The position numbers were made by a program, and so were the translations under genes. From Helianthus annuus (Eukaryota; Streptophyta; Magnoliopsida; Asterales; Asteraceae), in assembly GCF_002127325.2 (NCBI RefSeq), contig NC_035440.2:78493375-78557374 (forward strand): a stretch of DNA of 64,000 nt, given 5' to 3'. Under the pieces are notes generated by a model. That model was not told the DNA's origin. It saw nothing but the letters and a program-made list of their open reading frames with translations, and searched no databases. Positions 24,697 through 37,264 of the stretch are shown here, piece by piece; the stretch's first letter is position 1; each line of letters opens with the position of its first letter.

Positions 24697-26094
24697 TGTA
24701 ACAATTCTCATTAAAATCCATAATTAAAATGATAATTAGATAATAAGGAAACCCTAATTGAGACACCCAAGTAATTCTGCATTAACCCTAAAATTTCCAG
24801 AATAATCGGAATCAGGATCAGGGCCCCTAAAACTCAGGGGGGGTTAAACCCTATTGATAATTATCTTCAAAATGTGTTGTACAGATTGAAATTCGATTTT
24901 TTGAGTGAGTCATGCAAGCTAGTCCCGAACCCAGCTAGCCTATATAATTAGATGGCACCCCTTACGGACCGTAAGGGAAATGCCATACGGTCCGTAAGCA
25001 TGTCTCGAAAATCACTATAAATAGCAGACATTGGCACTAGCTTACAGAAGTTGAAACGACGCTCATAAGTTCTGTGTACGTCGAATTATTACAAATACAA
25101 TACAAATAAACACACACTGATCACGAAGTGCTGCCGCAAAACAGGGTAATCACTCGATCGCTATTACGATTCATTTTCCGAGTGATCAATATATCCAATG
25201 GATGTTTAAGTGCCGCCCACATTAGGGTGATACTTTGTCGTTCGTCGTTAAATCGATGGATGTTTAAGTATCGCACTTTGTCGTTTGTTGTGAGAATTTG
25301 ATCTCGTGAGTTATCGTAACTGTTGTATTGATCACTAACCCGGTTTTGTGTGCATTATTATTTAAATTAGGTTAACAAGTCTAATCCATATTCTGTCCGT
25401 GTTAAATCTGCAATGTGAGTCATTCTCTTTTTATCAAACTGTTTTACAATACTCCAAATTATTTTCAGAATTATAATTACAGTGATTAAGTTTATGTAAT
25501 CACCAAATTACAGCCGGTATGTGGGGTATTGTGCACATTACTACTGTTTTAATCACATTAGGTGGGCGAACCTAAAATTAAGTGATATACGTCATTCATT
25601 GGGGCAGCCAATGGTGATATGACCACAGTCACAGATCCGGTCGAGTGACAAATACTGTGGGTAGTTGGTTGATATCTGAAACATATGTAAAAACTCTTAA
25701 TACTGTAAATTATAACAAATGTGTCGTTTTAGTAAACTGAATGATTCACTCAGTATTTCCCCGCTGACAAAATCTTTTTCAAACATGTTTCAGGTGATCT
25801 ATTGTAATTCAGGAAAAGTGTTGGGAAAGCAGTGCAGGCTTAAAAATAGTGGCTCATTATAAAATAAAGAAATATGTTTTGTAAAAATAAGGATTTCTCA
25901 GAGAAACCATGTTATTGTAAATTACCGGGGTTTTATCCCGAGTTGTGAAATATAATAAATCGGGAAAAGTTTTTTTTTAGCTTTAAAACGATCCTGACGA
26001 TAAAATTCCGCTGCTAAAATCACATAATTAAATATCACGGGATTTCTGTCCCGCGGCTCCTGAAACGGGTCAAACCGGGTCGGGGGCCGTGACA
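24697..26094 (+). repeat. 5' LTR of element D
   Basis: It is 1398 bp and runs from TGTAACAATTCTC to GGGGGCCGTGACA. A palindromic module lies at 24961-24998 and a TATA box (tataaata) at 25016-25023. The first 150 and last 700 bases resemble the B LTR in reverse; the promoter area does not. Confidence 0.93.
24961..24998 (+). promoter_or_regulatory. Inverted palindrome pair upstream of the D LTR TATA box
   Basis: cttacggaccgtaag (7-base arms, central A) is followed after nine bases by atacggtccgtaag (central T), so the second copy is nearly the reverse complement of the first. It ends 17 bases before the TATA box. The 3' LTR keeps it at about 36127-36164. LTR F, of another LTR type, carries the same pair. 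A transcription-factor site is inferred. Confidence 0.6.
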
Positions 26095-26103
26095 GAAATG
26101 AGG

Positions 26104-26117
26104 TGGTATCAGAGCCA
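26104..26117 (+). other. Primer-binding site of element D
   Basis: tggtatcagagcca lies nine bases inside the 5' LTR, the same spacing as in B. Confidence 0.88.
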
Positions 26118-26216
26118 CTGAGTTAAGCTAATTAAGTATTTAGAGATACTTAATTTTTCCTGATTACTATTATGTGATTATGTGTTTTATTAGACTGATT
26201 ATTTGTTAGTTACAGT

Positions 26217-26528
26217 ATGGGTAAGCAAAAGCTGCAAGATATCTATCTTAAATTAGATAGGTCAGTCTATGAAGAGGGAAGTTCATCTTCAAAACTCCCT
26301 ACAATTCCTGAAGAAGGAATATTTGTGCGAAAAGCACAATATGAGAATCCGCTTTCTCCTAGAAAAAGGAGTATGATTATTAAGAAAAGTAAAGAGCAAA
26401 TCCGAGAAAAGAGGATTAAAAAGGAAACCCAGGAATTAATCAATAAATCACCTTGGGAAGACAAGCTAGATGAGAAATGGGCAAATTTATATATGCTAGC
26501 CACTGTAGCAGAACATGCAAATCTATAA
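26217..26528 (+). CDS. Extra ORF1 of element D (unknown function)
   Basis: A 103-codon frame matches B's 107-codon ORF1 from start to stop, with one four-residue deletion and scattered replacements, many of them conservative (K/R, I/V, N/D). It starts MGKQKLQDIYLKLD, about 100 bases after the primer site. It has a basic middle (PRKRSMIIKKSKEQI) and an acidic end. It remains open although gag-pol of the same element carries several stops, which may be chance given its length. No known domain is recognised. Confidence 0.65.
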   Translation: MGKQKLQDIYLKLDRSVYEEGSSSSKLPTIPEEGIFVRKAQYENPLSPRKRSMIIKKSKEQIREKRIKKETQELINKSPWEDKLDEKWANLYMLATVAEHANL

Positions 26529-26673
26529 ATACCCTAAGTCTAGTAACAACACTTCCCAGTAAATAAATATATAAATCCGAGTGTGTTCTTTCCTGTTATT
26601 TGTACAAATAGTGTGCAATAAAACTTCAATGTTTATTGTTAAACTTTGTTCCAAAGTTTTAACTTAGTATTTT

Positions 26674-27498
26674 GTGCATTTTGCATATATGCTACACAAC
26701 ATGAGTGAGATATCTGAAGCTTTTCAGAACCTCAATCTGTACCCGGTGAATATAGAAGTTTCCCAAGATTTTACTGGATACTTTGCTGATGTGGAACAAC
26801 CTGTAGAATTCAATGCTCCACCTTTGACAAAGCCAAAACGAAAGAAAAGTAAGAATTATGTCTGGGGAAGTCGTACCCGTAGGAAAAAGCCAGTTCCGAA
26901 ACTTCCTAAAATAAACAACCCTTTAGAAAAAGGAAAAGAAATTGTAATCAAGGAGAGTTCTAAACAGCAAGAGATGGAAACTGAAGTTAGGAAAGATTCT
27001 AGGCAAATGGAAATACAGTTTGAGGAATACTCTAAGGAAATAGAAATGGAAGTAGGACAAGGTTCTAGACCAACTCAGGTAGAGATCGGAGAGAGTTCCA
27101 ACCGAAACCAGGGAACAACTTTTCAAGATGAAATAGATTTTCTATTGGAAAGTTGTGAGACTATTCAACCTGTCAATACTAATATGTTTACCTATCCTGC
27201 TGAAAATCCACTCCCTATGAATCTTGAACCAGCAATCCCAGAACCAATAGTTCACTATCAACCTGTAGAAATGGACGAATGGTGGACGAATGATTGGAAA
27301 TTTCAAAATATTGTCAACGACCCTTATTCCTTTTTTCCACAATTCGATCCAGAACCCCTACCTAATCCACCAATGAGTAACGAGAATATGGCTGAACTTC
27401 GCCATTACGGTGAAGAATTGATGGATGCAGGAAATAGAATCAGGGAGATAGGGGGACAAATTGCCTGGAAGTATGATGAAAGGGAACTTCGTTTTTAG
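26674..27498 (+). CDS. Extra ORF2 of element D (unknown function, 274 codons)
   Basis: The frame runs from MHFAYMLHNMSEISEAF to YDERELRF. It is the full-length form of the ORF that is cut short in B. A basic stretch (KPKRKKSKNYVWGSRTRRKK at about residues 50-70) is followed by an acidic and glutamine-rich region, then EMDEWWTNDW and a C-terminal part with RHYGEELMDAGNRIREI that may be helical. A second in-frame ATG lies at codon 10. It precedes gag-pol by about 255 bases. No family is recognised. Its position suggests a lineage-specific accessory protein. Confidence 0.65.
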   Translation: MHFAYMLHNMSEISEAFQNLNLYPVNIEVSQDFTGYFADVEQPVEFNAPPLTKPKRKKSKNYVWGSRTRRKKPVPKLPKINNPLEKGKEIVIKESSKQQEMETEVRKDSRQMEIQFEEYSKEIEMEVGQGSRPTQVEIGESSNRNQGTTFQDEIDFLLESCETIQPVNTNMFTYPAENPLPMNLEPAIPEPIVHYQPVEMDEWWTNDWKFQNIVNDPYSFFPQFDPEPLPNPPMSNENMAELRHYGEELMDAGNRIREIGGQIAWKYDERELRF

Positions 27499-30400
27499 GA
27501 CGACAAGTGACGAGAGATAGGAGGATGGTAAAACTATAGTTGTGTAATAGTAAAAGTAAATAGTGAAATCAGTCTGTAACATAAACTCCGAATAAAACTT
27601 TGTAAGATATTGGTGTGTATTAATGCATACTATAACCAATATAAAATGAAATCGAGAAATCGATAGTTTTGACTATACGTGTATTGTAAATTGTGTGATT
27701 GTTTGTGTATAATTGCTATTTATCAGATACTAATAAAATTATATATATTATCAGATGGCAAATATTGGTAATGAACCAGTAAATGAGGTTAATCAGTCGG
27801 AGCAACATCCAGGGGATCAATATATGACTAGACAAGATATTGAAAATATTGTTGCTCAAGGGATAGTCAATGCTATTCCAGCATTTGTTGCTGCTGTAAA
27901 AAGTCCAATCGAACCGCAACATATCGTTCCTAGTAAACGTACTTCTGAAGATAACTTCAGTAATAGTATAAACGGGGGCAATAATCATGTTAATCATGAT
28001 AATGAATCCCAGCACACGCCGCTCCCTAAGAAACTGAAAGCCGCAACACCTGGTTGCACTTTCAAAGAATTCCTTGCTTGTAAACCCACTGAATTTGCAG
28101 GCAATGAAGGGGCAACTGCATCACTGCGTTGGTTAGAGAAAACCGAAGCAGTAATTGCAATAAGTAAGTGTGCCAAAGATGATCAGGTCATGTACGCATC
28201 AAATCTATTTAAAGAAGGAGCACTCGAATGGTGGAACACTGTGTTACAAGCTAAAGGAAGAAATAGGGCTTATGCTATGACTTGGGAAGAATTTAAGAAT
28301 CTCGTAGAAAGAAAATTCTGTCCTGAGTATGAAAAGGAACATATGGCAAATAAGTTGCTAACTCATCGGATGTTAGGTGTGGATTGTCGTGGTTATACTT
28401 CGACATTCTTTGAATATGCTAGAGTGGTACCAACACTGGCCTCGCCAGAACCGGTACTCATTTCTCGCTATATTTGGGGATTAATTAGCGAAATTCGAAA
28501 TATCGTTAAGGCTGCGAGACCTCGCACTATTGATGATGCAGTAGAATTAGCTAACACCCTAACTGAGAAATTGATACGCACAAGAGATGAAGACAGGAAA
28601 AAGGAACTAGCTCAGAAAATTACCCAAGGATTTAGGGTGAGTAATAATAGTAGTTTCAAGAAAAGAGGAGCAGGGCAATCTTCAACTCAGCCATTCTGCA
28701 AAATTTGCAAAAAGAAACATTTTGGAAAATGTAACAAACTTTGCAATTTTTGCAAAATGATAGGACATCATGAAGAAAACTGCAGAAAGAAATCCATAAT
28801 TTGATACAATTGTGGAGAAGCCGGACATTTCAAAACAGAATGTCCTAAGTTAGCCAAACCAGTAGACAACAAACCCAAGGCGACCGAAGGAACTACTAAG
28901 AAGAATGCCAGAGCATTCCAGCTAACCACTCAAGAAGCAGAGCTCATCCCGGATGTGATAGCCGGTACGTTTTTAGTTCACGACGTTTATGCAAAAGTAT
29001 TGTTTGACTCTGGTGCAAACCAAAGTTTTATAAATACTTCATTCTGCTAAGCTCTTAAGTTACCCTTAACTACCATTAGGCAGATTTTTACAGTCGAAAC
29101 CGCAGATGGGAATTCAGTAAAAATCAATCAGGTTTTGCAAAAAGTAGGAGTAGAACTTTCAGGTCATAAATTTACTGCAAACCTATTACCTATGAAATTG
29201 GCTGAATTTGATGTTGTGTTAGGAATGGATTGGTTAATAGCCAACCATGCACAAATCATTTGTGATAAAAACTCTATAGAAATTCAAGCACCTACTGGAA
29301 AAGTAATCATGATTACAGGAGATAAACCTCGAAAGCCACTGAAGTTCATATCAGTAATGAAAGTTGCTAATTATGAACGAAAACAAGGAATAGTATATAT
29401 GATTTCAATAATCATTACTACTAAAGGTAAAGAACTTAAGGAAATTCCAGTAGTCTCAGAATACCCAGATATATTTCTAGAAGATTTACCTGGGTTACCA
29501 CCAGATAGGGAGGTAGAATTTAGAATTCATCTAATTCCAGGAACTACACCGATAGCCAAGGCACCTTATCGATTAGCTCCTACCGAAATGCTAGAATTGA
29601 AGAAGCAATTAGATGAATTACTAAGCAAAGGATTTATACAACCTAGTTCATCCCCTTGGGGTGCACCAGTGTTGTTTGTGAAAAAGAAAGATGGATCGAT
29701 AAGAATGTGTATCGATTATAGAGAGTTAAATAAGATTACAATTAAGAATCGATACCCATTACCTAGGATTGATGATCTTTTTGATCAATTGCAAGGCGCT
29801 AAATACTTTTCTAAGATAGACTTGCGCTCCGGATATCATCAATTAAAGGTTCAAGAAAAAGACATACCTAAAACTCCTTTTAGAACTAGGTATGGACACT
29901 ATGAGTTTACAGTCATGCCCTTTGGGTTAACTAATGCACCTGCAGCATTTATGGACATGATGAACAGGATCTGTAAACCATATTTGGATAAATTTGTAAT
30001 TGTTTTCATAGACGATATACTTATTTATTCAAAAAGTCAGGACGAACATTGTCAGCATTTGCATGCACTCTTAACTTTGTTAAGAAAAGAAAAGTTGTAC
30101 GCCAAATTTTCGAAGTGTGAATTTTGGCTACAAGAAGTGCAATTCTTAGGACACATGGTGAATCATGAAGGTATTCACGTTGATCCTATTAAGATAGATA
30201 CCAATTGGAAGGTTCCGCAAACCGCAATGGAAATTAGAAGTTTTATAGGTTTAGCCGGATATTATAGACGGTTTATTAAGGATTTTTCCAAGATAGCCAT
30301 ACCATTAACTAAGCTAACCTGTAAAGCCACTAAGTTTGAATGGGGACCTAAATAAGAAGAAGCCTTCAGAATTTTAAAGCAGAAATTAACCAATGCACCA

Positions 30401-31676
30401 ATCTTAGCCTTACCAGAAGGAACAGAAGATTTTGAAGTATATTGTGATGCTTCAAAATTAGGATTCGGATGTGTGTTGATGCAACGCAAGAAGGTAATTG
30501 CGTATGCTTCCAGACAATTGAAAAAGCACGAGGAAAACTATACGACTCATGATTTAGAATTAGGAGCCGTAGTTTTTGCCCTTAAGATATGGAGACATTA
30601 TCTGTATGGAAGTAAGTTTACTGTTTATACAGATCATAAAAGTTTAAGGTATATATTTGGGCAAAAAGAGTTAAATATGAGGCAAAGGAGATGGATGGAA
30701 ATCCTAAGTGATTACGACTGTGATATTCAATATCACGAAGGAAAGGTAAACGTAGTCGTAGATGCTTTAAGTCGTAAGTATCACGAGAAGCAAAGGCGAG
30801 TCCGTGCTCTTAGAATAAATCTACAAGTAGATTTAATGGAACAATTGAAGGAAATTCAGGAAACGGCAATCAAGGACGATGCCGAAGGAATGAAAGGTTA
30901 CCTAAAAGAATTGGAACAAGGAAATGATGGAATTTGGAAATTCCACAAAAGCAGAATTTGGGTACCTAAACAGGGAGAATTAAGAAATAAGATTTTAGAG
31001 GAAGCTCATAAATCTAGGTATACTATTCACCCAGGAAACAATAAGATGTACCAAGATTTAAGAAAGAATTTCTGGTGGATAGGAATGAAAAAGGAAATAG
31101 CCGAATATGTATCTAAGTGTCTAACCTGTTCACAAGTTAAAGCCGAACATCAGAAACCTTCAGGTCTACTACAACAGTTAGAAATGCCTGTATGGAAATG
31201 GGAACTCATAACAATGGACTTTGTTACTAAGTTACCCAAAACCAGAAAAGGTAATGATGCGATTTGGGTAATTGTGGACCGATTAACCAAATCTGCTCAT
31301 TTTCTACCAATAAAGGAAACCTTTAGCATGGAAAGGTTAGCCAAGTTGTATGTGGATGAAATAGTATCCTTACATGGAGTCCCACTCTCCATTGTATCAG
31401 ATAGAGATAGTCGTTTCACTTCCCGTTTCTGGACAAGTTTCCAAGAAGCAATGGGAACCCGACTCAATCTAAGTACTGCATATCATCCACAAACAGACGG
31501 GCAAAGTGAAAGGACGATCCAAACTTTAGAAAACATGCTCCGAGCATGTGTAATTGACTTTGGTGGTAATTGGGATAACCATTTACCATTAATTGAATTC
31601 TCCTATAATAATAGTTATCATTCAAAGTATCGAAGCCGCTCCATTCGAAGCACTGTATGGACGCAAGTGCCGAACT

Positions 31677-34600
31677 TGTCACACCCCGGCCGCGTATAAC
31701 ATGCAACCGCGGCGGAAACGCCGGGGAGTGTCGTGGACAGAATTAAATTGTTTCATAACCATGGCATACAAGTTGTATTTTATTTATAAACAAAGGTGTT
31801 ACATTGTCTTAGAAAGAGAGTACGGAAATCAAAACATAATTAAGCTAGTTCAAACTTCATTTTTAGGCTCTAAGGCACAGGTCCGCCCTAGAATCATGAT
31901 CATCGTCCTATGGAATAGCTCCTGAAAACACATGTGAAAGTAGGTACGTCAGCATAAAAATGCCTGTGAGATACATAGGTTTTGTGAAAATGGGATTCAT
32001 GACTTGAGTTTTAAAGAATGTTTAATAACAGTCAGTCATGAACCTTGTAATTTGTTTTGCTTTGTAAATCATTTGAAAAACGATAACATCAAATGATATG
32101 TATAGATAAGTGCAAGGTTAAACGAATAACCAAGTAAAATGAGTTGAATAAGATAAGTTGTTTATGAAGATAATGTCTTGTGAAGAATATGTTATTATGT
32201 AAAATGTAATGTGTCTGAACTGAAATGACTTAGATAACGCCACGATATGTAACATTATACAAACATTTATATATAGGAAGTACCAGCGGCGTATCCACCA
32301 TGTTTGTGTCATATTACATACGCCCCGTTACTTGAATCATTTACCCAAACCAATCCACCATGTAAATTGTTCATGTGTAAACCAAATGTCAAGTGTTTAT
32401 GTTCAAGTGTAAACCACCAAATGTATATGTCAATGTCGACGTGTTTATGTTCTATGTAATCATGTAATGTGTAAACCCAAAAATGTATCATGTATGGTAA
32501 GCGAAATGTATCAACTTAAACCATATGCACAAAACAAGCCGTTGAAGTAAAACGTGGTTTAAATCAACGTTATGTTCTGCGGAAAATGCATGCTCAATTG
32601 ATATTAACATTTATGTGGTATTGTAAACTATGCATACATCCAAGCCTTGAGACTGTGGCGATAAACCCTTAAACAAATTAAAGGTTTATCTAAGTTATGT
32701 ATATCGAATTCGGTCATTCCTTCCAGTCCTATCAAACCCAGGACTTCAGGAATGGGAGTTGTCAATTCCTATGGTACCACTACCTACTAACGAACGGCGT
32801 AGCTAATGTTAATGAATGTATTGTCCCATGTTAAACAAACCAAATGTCATAACAAAATGAAGGCATGTGATGTAAACAATTGTGCTAAGTATGCTAAGTA
32901 AACATACGAAGTAGAAATGTTCATGTAAATCAATGTGCCCATATGCTGAGTAAACATATGCAGCAGAAATGTTCATGTAAATCAATGTGTCCATATGCTG
33001 AGTAAACATATGCAACAGAAATGTTCATGTAAATCAATGTGTCCATATGCTGAGTAAACATATGCAACAGAAATGTTTATGTAAATCAATGTACTAAGTA
33101 CGCACACAATGGGCATACATAGCATAAAATGTAATGAAATCATGTACTATAATGTACTAATGAGCATAGCAGATATACAATGTGAAAACATGGAAAGCAT
33201 GAAAGTAACAGATAGGCACATGTGTTTCACCCCAAAACAGTTTGGAAAACAGTAAAAGATGGGGTTCTATGTACTCACCTGAGGTTGCTTTGTTGTTCTT
33301 GTGAAATAACCAGGTAATGCGAGAGGTCACGGAATATCAACGGCACCTAATTGGTAGCTATGTTAATATACCGGACCAAATCGGAAGGATCGGACAGTAC
33401 GCGGGTTCGTAAACCAAACGAGTATGGAGACTCGTGTAATATGGCTTAACAAAGCCCACATACTAAAATGAAACCTAATCTAAGTGCTTACGGTCCATCA
33501 CGACCCGTTTAGGTAGCTTATGCTACCCTAACGCGTCGTTCGCGTAGAACGCGCTCGGAACGCCTAACATCGTGACCACAAGGTATAACCTCGGAAGGTT
33601 ATAGCTATGGTCACCTAATATGTTTGGTCGGATCCTAATGACCGACCAAAAGGGTCGGGTTCGAAAGCATAAGCGATGGTTTAGATCGCTTACCTTACGA
33701 CCCTATATAAGCACTAAACTAAAAGTGACGAGCTAAGCATGTTAGAACATGCTTAACTAAGTTTAGAAACAGGTTTGACATCAAAACAAACGGCTTTGAT
33801 GCCCACGAGTAGTTTGGTTACAAAATATGCAAGAATGCACATTTTGGCCGAAACTACGACTCGTCACCGAGCCTAGATAGCGTGGTGATCAGTAGGTATG
33901 GTCACTACGGACCATGACCATCGTGATCACGCTCACGTTATGAAGTTCCATGAACTTCGCATCGACCATAAGCTGGTCAATGCAGAAAGTCAACAAAACG
34001 TTGACTTTCGGACTCGAAAAGCGAATAAAGAGCGAAAGAAGACTTACGGAGGGTCCCCGAGTGCTAATCAAGATCCAATAGCTCAGGTATGAAGCATAAG
34101 CATCAACTTAGAGCATTTAGATCTGATTTGTGGGTTTTTACACAAAAAGGGGGGGGGGGTATTTATAGGAAAGGTGGAACCGTTAGGATCGTTTTATCGA
34201 ATAACGTGCTTTGATCTCGTGCGTACACGTGTCCAGGGGTTAGATTCAGTGTATTTGACCCTTGGCCCTTCATTTGGGTGAAAAGGCATCGCCCTTTGAT
34301 CGAACGAAAGGCCAGATTCTGCATTAAATGCAAAATCTTCTGTCTGACAGTCTCACGCGCCCCGCCTCAAGTTTGGGCAATCCTTACGCGGGTCGCCTGA
34401 AGTCCTCTGATTTGCCCACTTGCAGAATTTACACTTTTGGCCCCTGTTGCGTTTTTAAGCCATTTCCAGCCCTTTTAAGACCTGAAAAGTCATCTTTAAG
34501 GCCCTAAAATGATGCCTAAACATTGTGGACATGAAACATGCCCAAAAATATGTCGGATGTCGGTTCGTTTGGCCGTACGATCGCGATGTTCGCTTAATTA

Positions 34601-35242
34601 CGACGGAATGCGCATAAGCGTGAAAGACGATCCAAATGACGCGACGAATGGATTTTTCTCATGCCAAATACTAAGGCATAATATAAGGATGCTTACATAA
34701 ATTTTTGGATGTCCGGATGTATTCAGAACGTAAGTTATGCGCAAAAGTGCAAACTTAGGCACTTTTTGACACTTTTAGTCCCTGAATGACCCAAAAGTTT
34801 GTTTTAGCATACCAGACTTCTCAAAGCCTATTTCTAAGCTATGTAAAGGATATTTATGGTATGTTTAACTTATGGACATGTTCCGGAATGTTCGTTACAG
34901 TTCAAATTGGCATACTTTCGCAGTTTGTCAAGTTTAGTCCCTGTAAGCGAATTAACTTGTTTTTGCTATATCAAAGCCTTCAAAACTTATTTCTAAGTTA
35001 TGTAAAGGTTATTTAAGGTACGTTGAGTATATGTTGATGTTCCGGAGTATTTGTCGCATTAAACCGAGTACGTTTACGCACTAGTTAACGTATAACTCTC
35101 CAGAAAGCGATGTAGAGTTTGAAATTGAACAAAAGTCAAAACACGAAAAATGTAAAGCACAATGAAACAAACATTGGGACCAAATAACATTATTTTATTG
35201 ATAATTGAACTGTTCATGATGATTACAGGCACAAATGTTACA
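31677..35242 (-). mobile_element. Element E: solo LTR inside the integrase of D
   Basis: It begins TGTCACACCCCGGCC and ends AATGTTACA in window orientation, and it is flanked by GAACT on both sides (31672-31676, 35243-35247). No primer site, polypurine tract or coding region is inside, so it is one LTR of 3566 bp, the usual product of recombination between two LTRs. In reverse it resembles the C LTR: TATA box with G-run near 34149-34167, GC-rich module near 34356-34403 and matching left-end words. The sense strand is minus. Confidence 0.93.
32889..33096. repeat. 52-bp tandem array in solo LTR E
   Basis: The word atatgctgagtaaacatatg recurs at 32941, 32993 and 33045, with a diverged first unit near 32889, giving a period of 52. 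It sits where the C LTR has its 128-bp array, since both adjoin the shared words of the type cacacaatgggcatac. The unit sequence and length differ from C. Confidence 0.88.
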
Positions 35243-35850
35243 GAACTCCCGTATGTTGGGCAGAAATAGGAGAAAGTCAATTATCAGGTCCAGAAATCGT
35301 ACAAGAAACCACAGACAAGATAACTCAAATTAAGGAAAGGTTGAAAACAGCCAGAGATCGCCAGAAAAGCTATGCAGACAATCGCCGCAAGCCACTAGAA
35401 TTCCAGATAGGAGACAAAGTACTATTGAAAGTATTTCCTTGGAAAGGAGTAGTACGATTCGGTAAGAAAGGAAAACTGAGTCAAAGATATGTTGGACCAT
35501 TCCCAGTGATCCAACGAATAGGACCAGTAGCTTATCGCTTACAACTACCAGAAGAACTAACTGGAGTACATGATGTATTTCATGTATCCAATCTCAAGAA
35601 ATGTCTATCGGACGAATCCCTGATAGTACCTCTTCAAGATGTGGAGGTAAATGAAAAACTGAAGTTCATAGAGAAACCCTTACAAATAGAAGACCGGAAG
35701 GTCAAGTTTCTCAAACACAAACGACTAGTACTGGTGAAAGTCAAATGGAATTCAAAGAGGGGACCATAGTATACTTGGGAACTGGAGTCAGAAATGAAGC
35801 AGAAATACCCTCATCTATTTCAGTGAATCTCGAGGACGAGATTTTTCTTA

Positions 35851-35862
35851 AGGTGGGGAGGA
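35851..35862 (+). other. Polypurine tract of element D
   Basis: aggtggggagga abuts the 3' LTR and matches the tract of B. Confidence 0.85.
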
Positions 35863-37259
35863 TGTAACAATTCTCATTAAAATCCATAATTAAAATGATA
35901 ATTAGATAATAAGGAAACCCTAATTGAGACATCCAAGTAATTCTGCATTAACCCTAAAATTTCCAGAATAATCGGAATCAGGATCAGGGCCCCTAAAACT
36001 CAGGGGGGGTTAAACCCTATTGATAATTATCTTCAAAATGTGTTGTACAGATTGAAATTCGATTTTTTGAGTGAGTCATGCAAGCTAGTCCCGAACCCAG
36101 CTAGCCTATATAATTAGATGGCACCCCTTACGGACCGTAAGGGAAATGCCATACGGTCCGTAAGCATGTCTCAAAAATCAATATAAATAGCAGACATTGG
36201 CACTAGCTTACAGAAGTTGAAACGACGCTCATAAGTTCTGTGTACGTCGAATTATTACAAATACAGTACAAATAAACACACACTGATCATGAAGTGCTGC
36301 CGCAAAACAGGGTAATCACTCGATCGCTATTACGATTCATTTTCTGACTGATCAATATATCCAATGGATGTTTAAGTGCCACCCACATTAGGGTGATACT
36401 TTGTCGTTCGTCGTTAAATCGATGGATGTTTAAGTATCGCACTTTGTCGTTCGTTGTGAGAATTTGATCTCGTGAGTTATCGTAACTGCTGTATTGATCA
36501 CTAACCCGGTTTTGTGTGCATTATTATTTAAATTAGGTTAACAAGGCTAATCCATATTCTGTCCGTGTTAAATCTACAATGTGAGTCACTCTCTTTTTAT
36601 CAAACTGTTTTACAATACTCCAAATTATTTTCATAATTATAATTACAGTGATTAAGTTTATGTAATCACCAAATTACAGCCGGTATGTGGGGTATTGTGC
36701 ACATTACTACTGTTTTAATCACATCAGGTGGGCGAACCTAAAATTAAGTGATATACGTCATTCATTGGGGCAGCCAATGGTGACATGACCACAGTCACAG
36801 ATCCGGTCGAGTGACAAATACTGTGGGTAGTTGGTTGATATCTGAAACATATGTAAAAACTCTTAATACTGTAAATTATAACAAATGTGTCGTTTTAGTA
36901 AACTGAATGATTCACTCAGTATTTCCCCGCTAACAAAATCTTTTTCAAACATGTTTCAGGTGATCTATTGTAATTCAGGAAAAGTGCTGGGAAAGCAGTG
37001 CAGGCTTAAAAATAGTGGCTCATTATAAAATAAAGAAATATGTTTTGTAAAAATAAGGATTCTCAAAGAAACCATGTTATTGTAAATTACCGGGGTTTTA
37101 TCCCGAGTTGTGAAATATAATAAATCGGGAAAAGTTTTTTTTTAGCTTTAAAACGATCCTGACGATAAAATTCCGCTGCTAAAATCACATAATTAAATAT
37201 CACGGGATTTCTGTCCCGCGGCTACTGAAACGGGTCAAACCGGGTCGGGGGCCGTGATA
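35863..37259 (+). repeat. 3' LTR of element D
   Basis: It is 1397 bp and ends GCCGTGATA where the 5' LTR ends GCCGTGACA, so the terminal CA has become TA. The duplication ggttg follows. About twenty differences from the 5' LTR were counted by eye. Confidence 0.93.
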
Positions 37260-37264
37260 GGTTG

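Larger units (their letters stand above)
27755..35826 (+). pseudogene. gag-pol: Decayed gag-pol of element D, split by solo LTR E
   Basis: It aligns with B's polyprotein throughout. The frame opens at [14 protein letters not shown] and contains gag, knuckles, protease (LFDSG), RT (FIDDIL), RNase H (YCDASKLG), integrase (CLTC, VSDRD, SERTIQ) and the C-terminal chromodomain-like end (YTWELES). In-frame stops lie at 28802-28804 (inside a knuckle), 29048-29050 (after the protease motif), 30353-30355 (before RNase H) and about 35767-35769 (near the end). A small in-frame deletion lies near 30195 and a frameshift near 31624. E occupies 31677-35242, and the coding sequence resumes right after it. 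It cannot give a complete product. Confidence 0.92.
24697..37259 (+). mobile_element. Element D: decayed Ty3/gypsy relative of B, with a nested solo LTR
   Basis: LTRs lie at 24697-26094 and 35863-37259. The duplication GGTTG flanks exactly (24692-24696, 37260-37264). The order is LTR, primer site, ORF1, ORF2, gag-pol, polypurine tract, LTR, as in B but on the plus strand. Gag-pol has several stops and a frameshift and is split by solo LTR E. LTR ends match B closely, but the promoter module differs. The LTR pair differs at about twenty places by eye, so D is older than B. It is inactive by itself. Confidence 0.93.
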
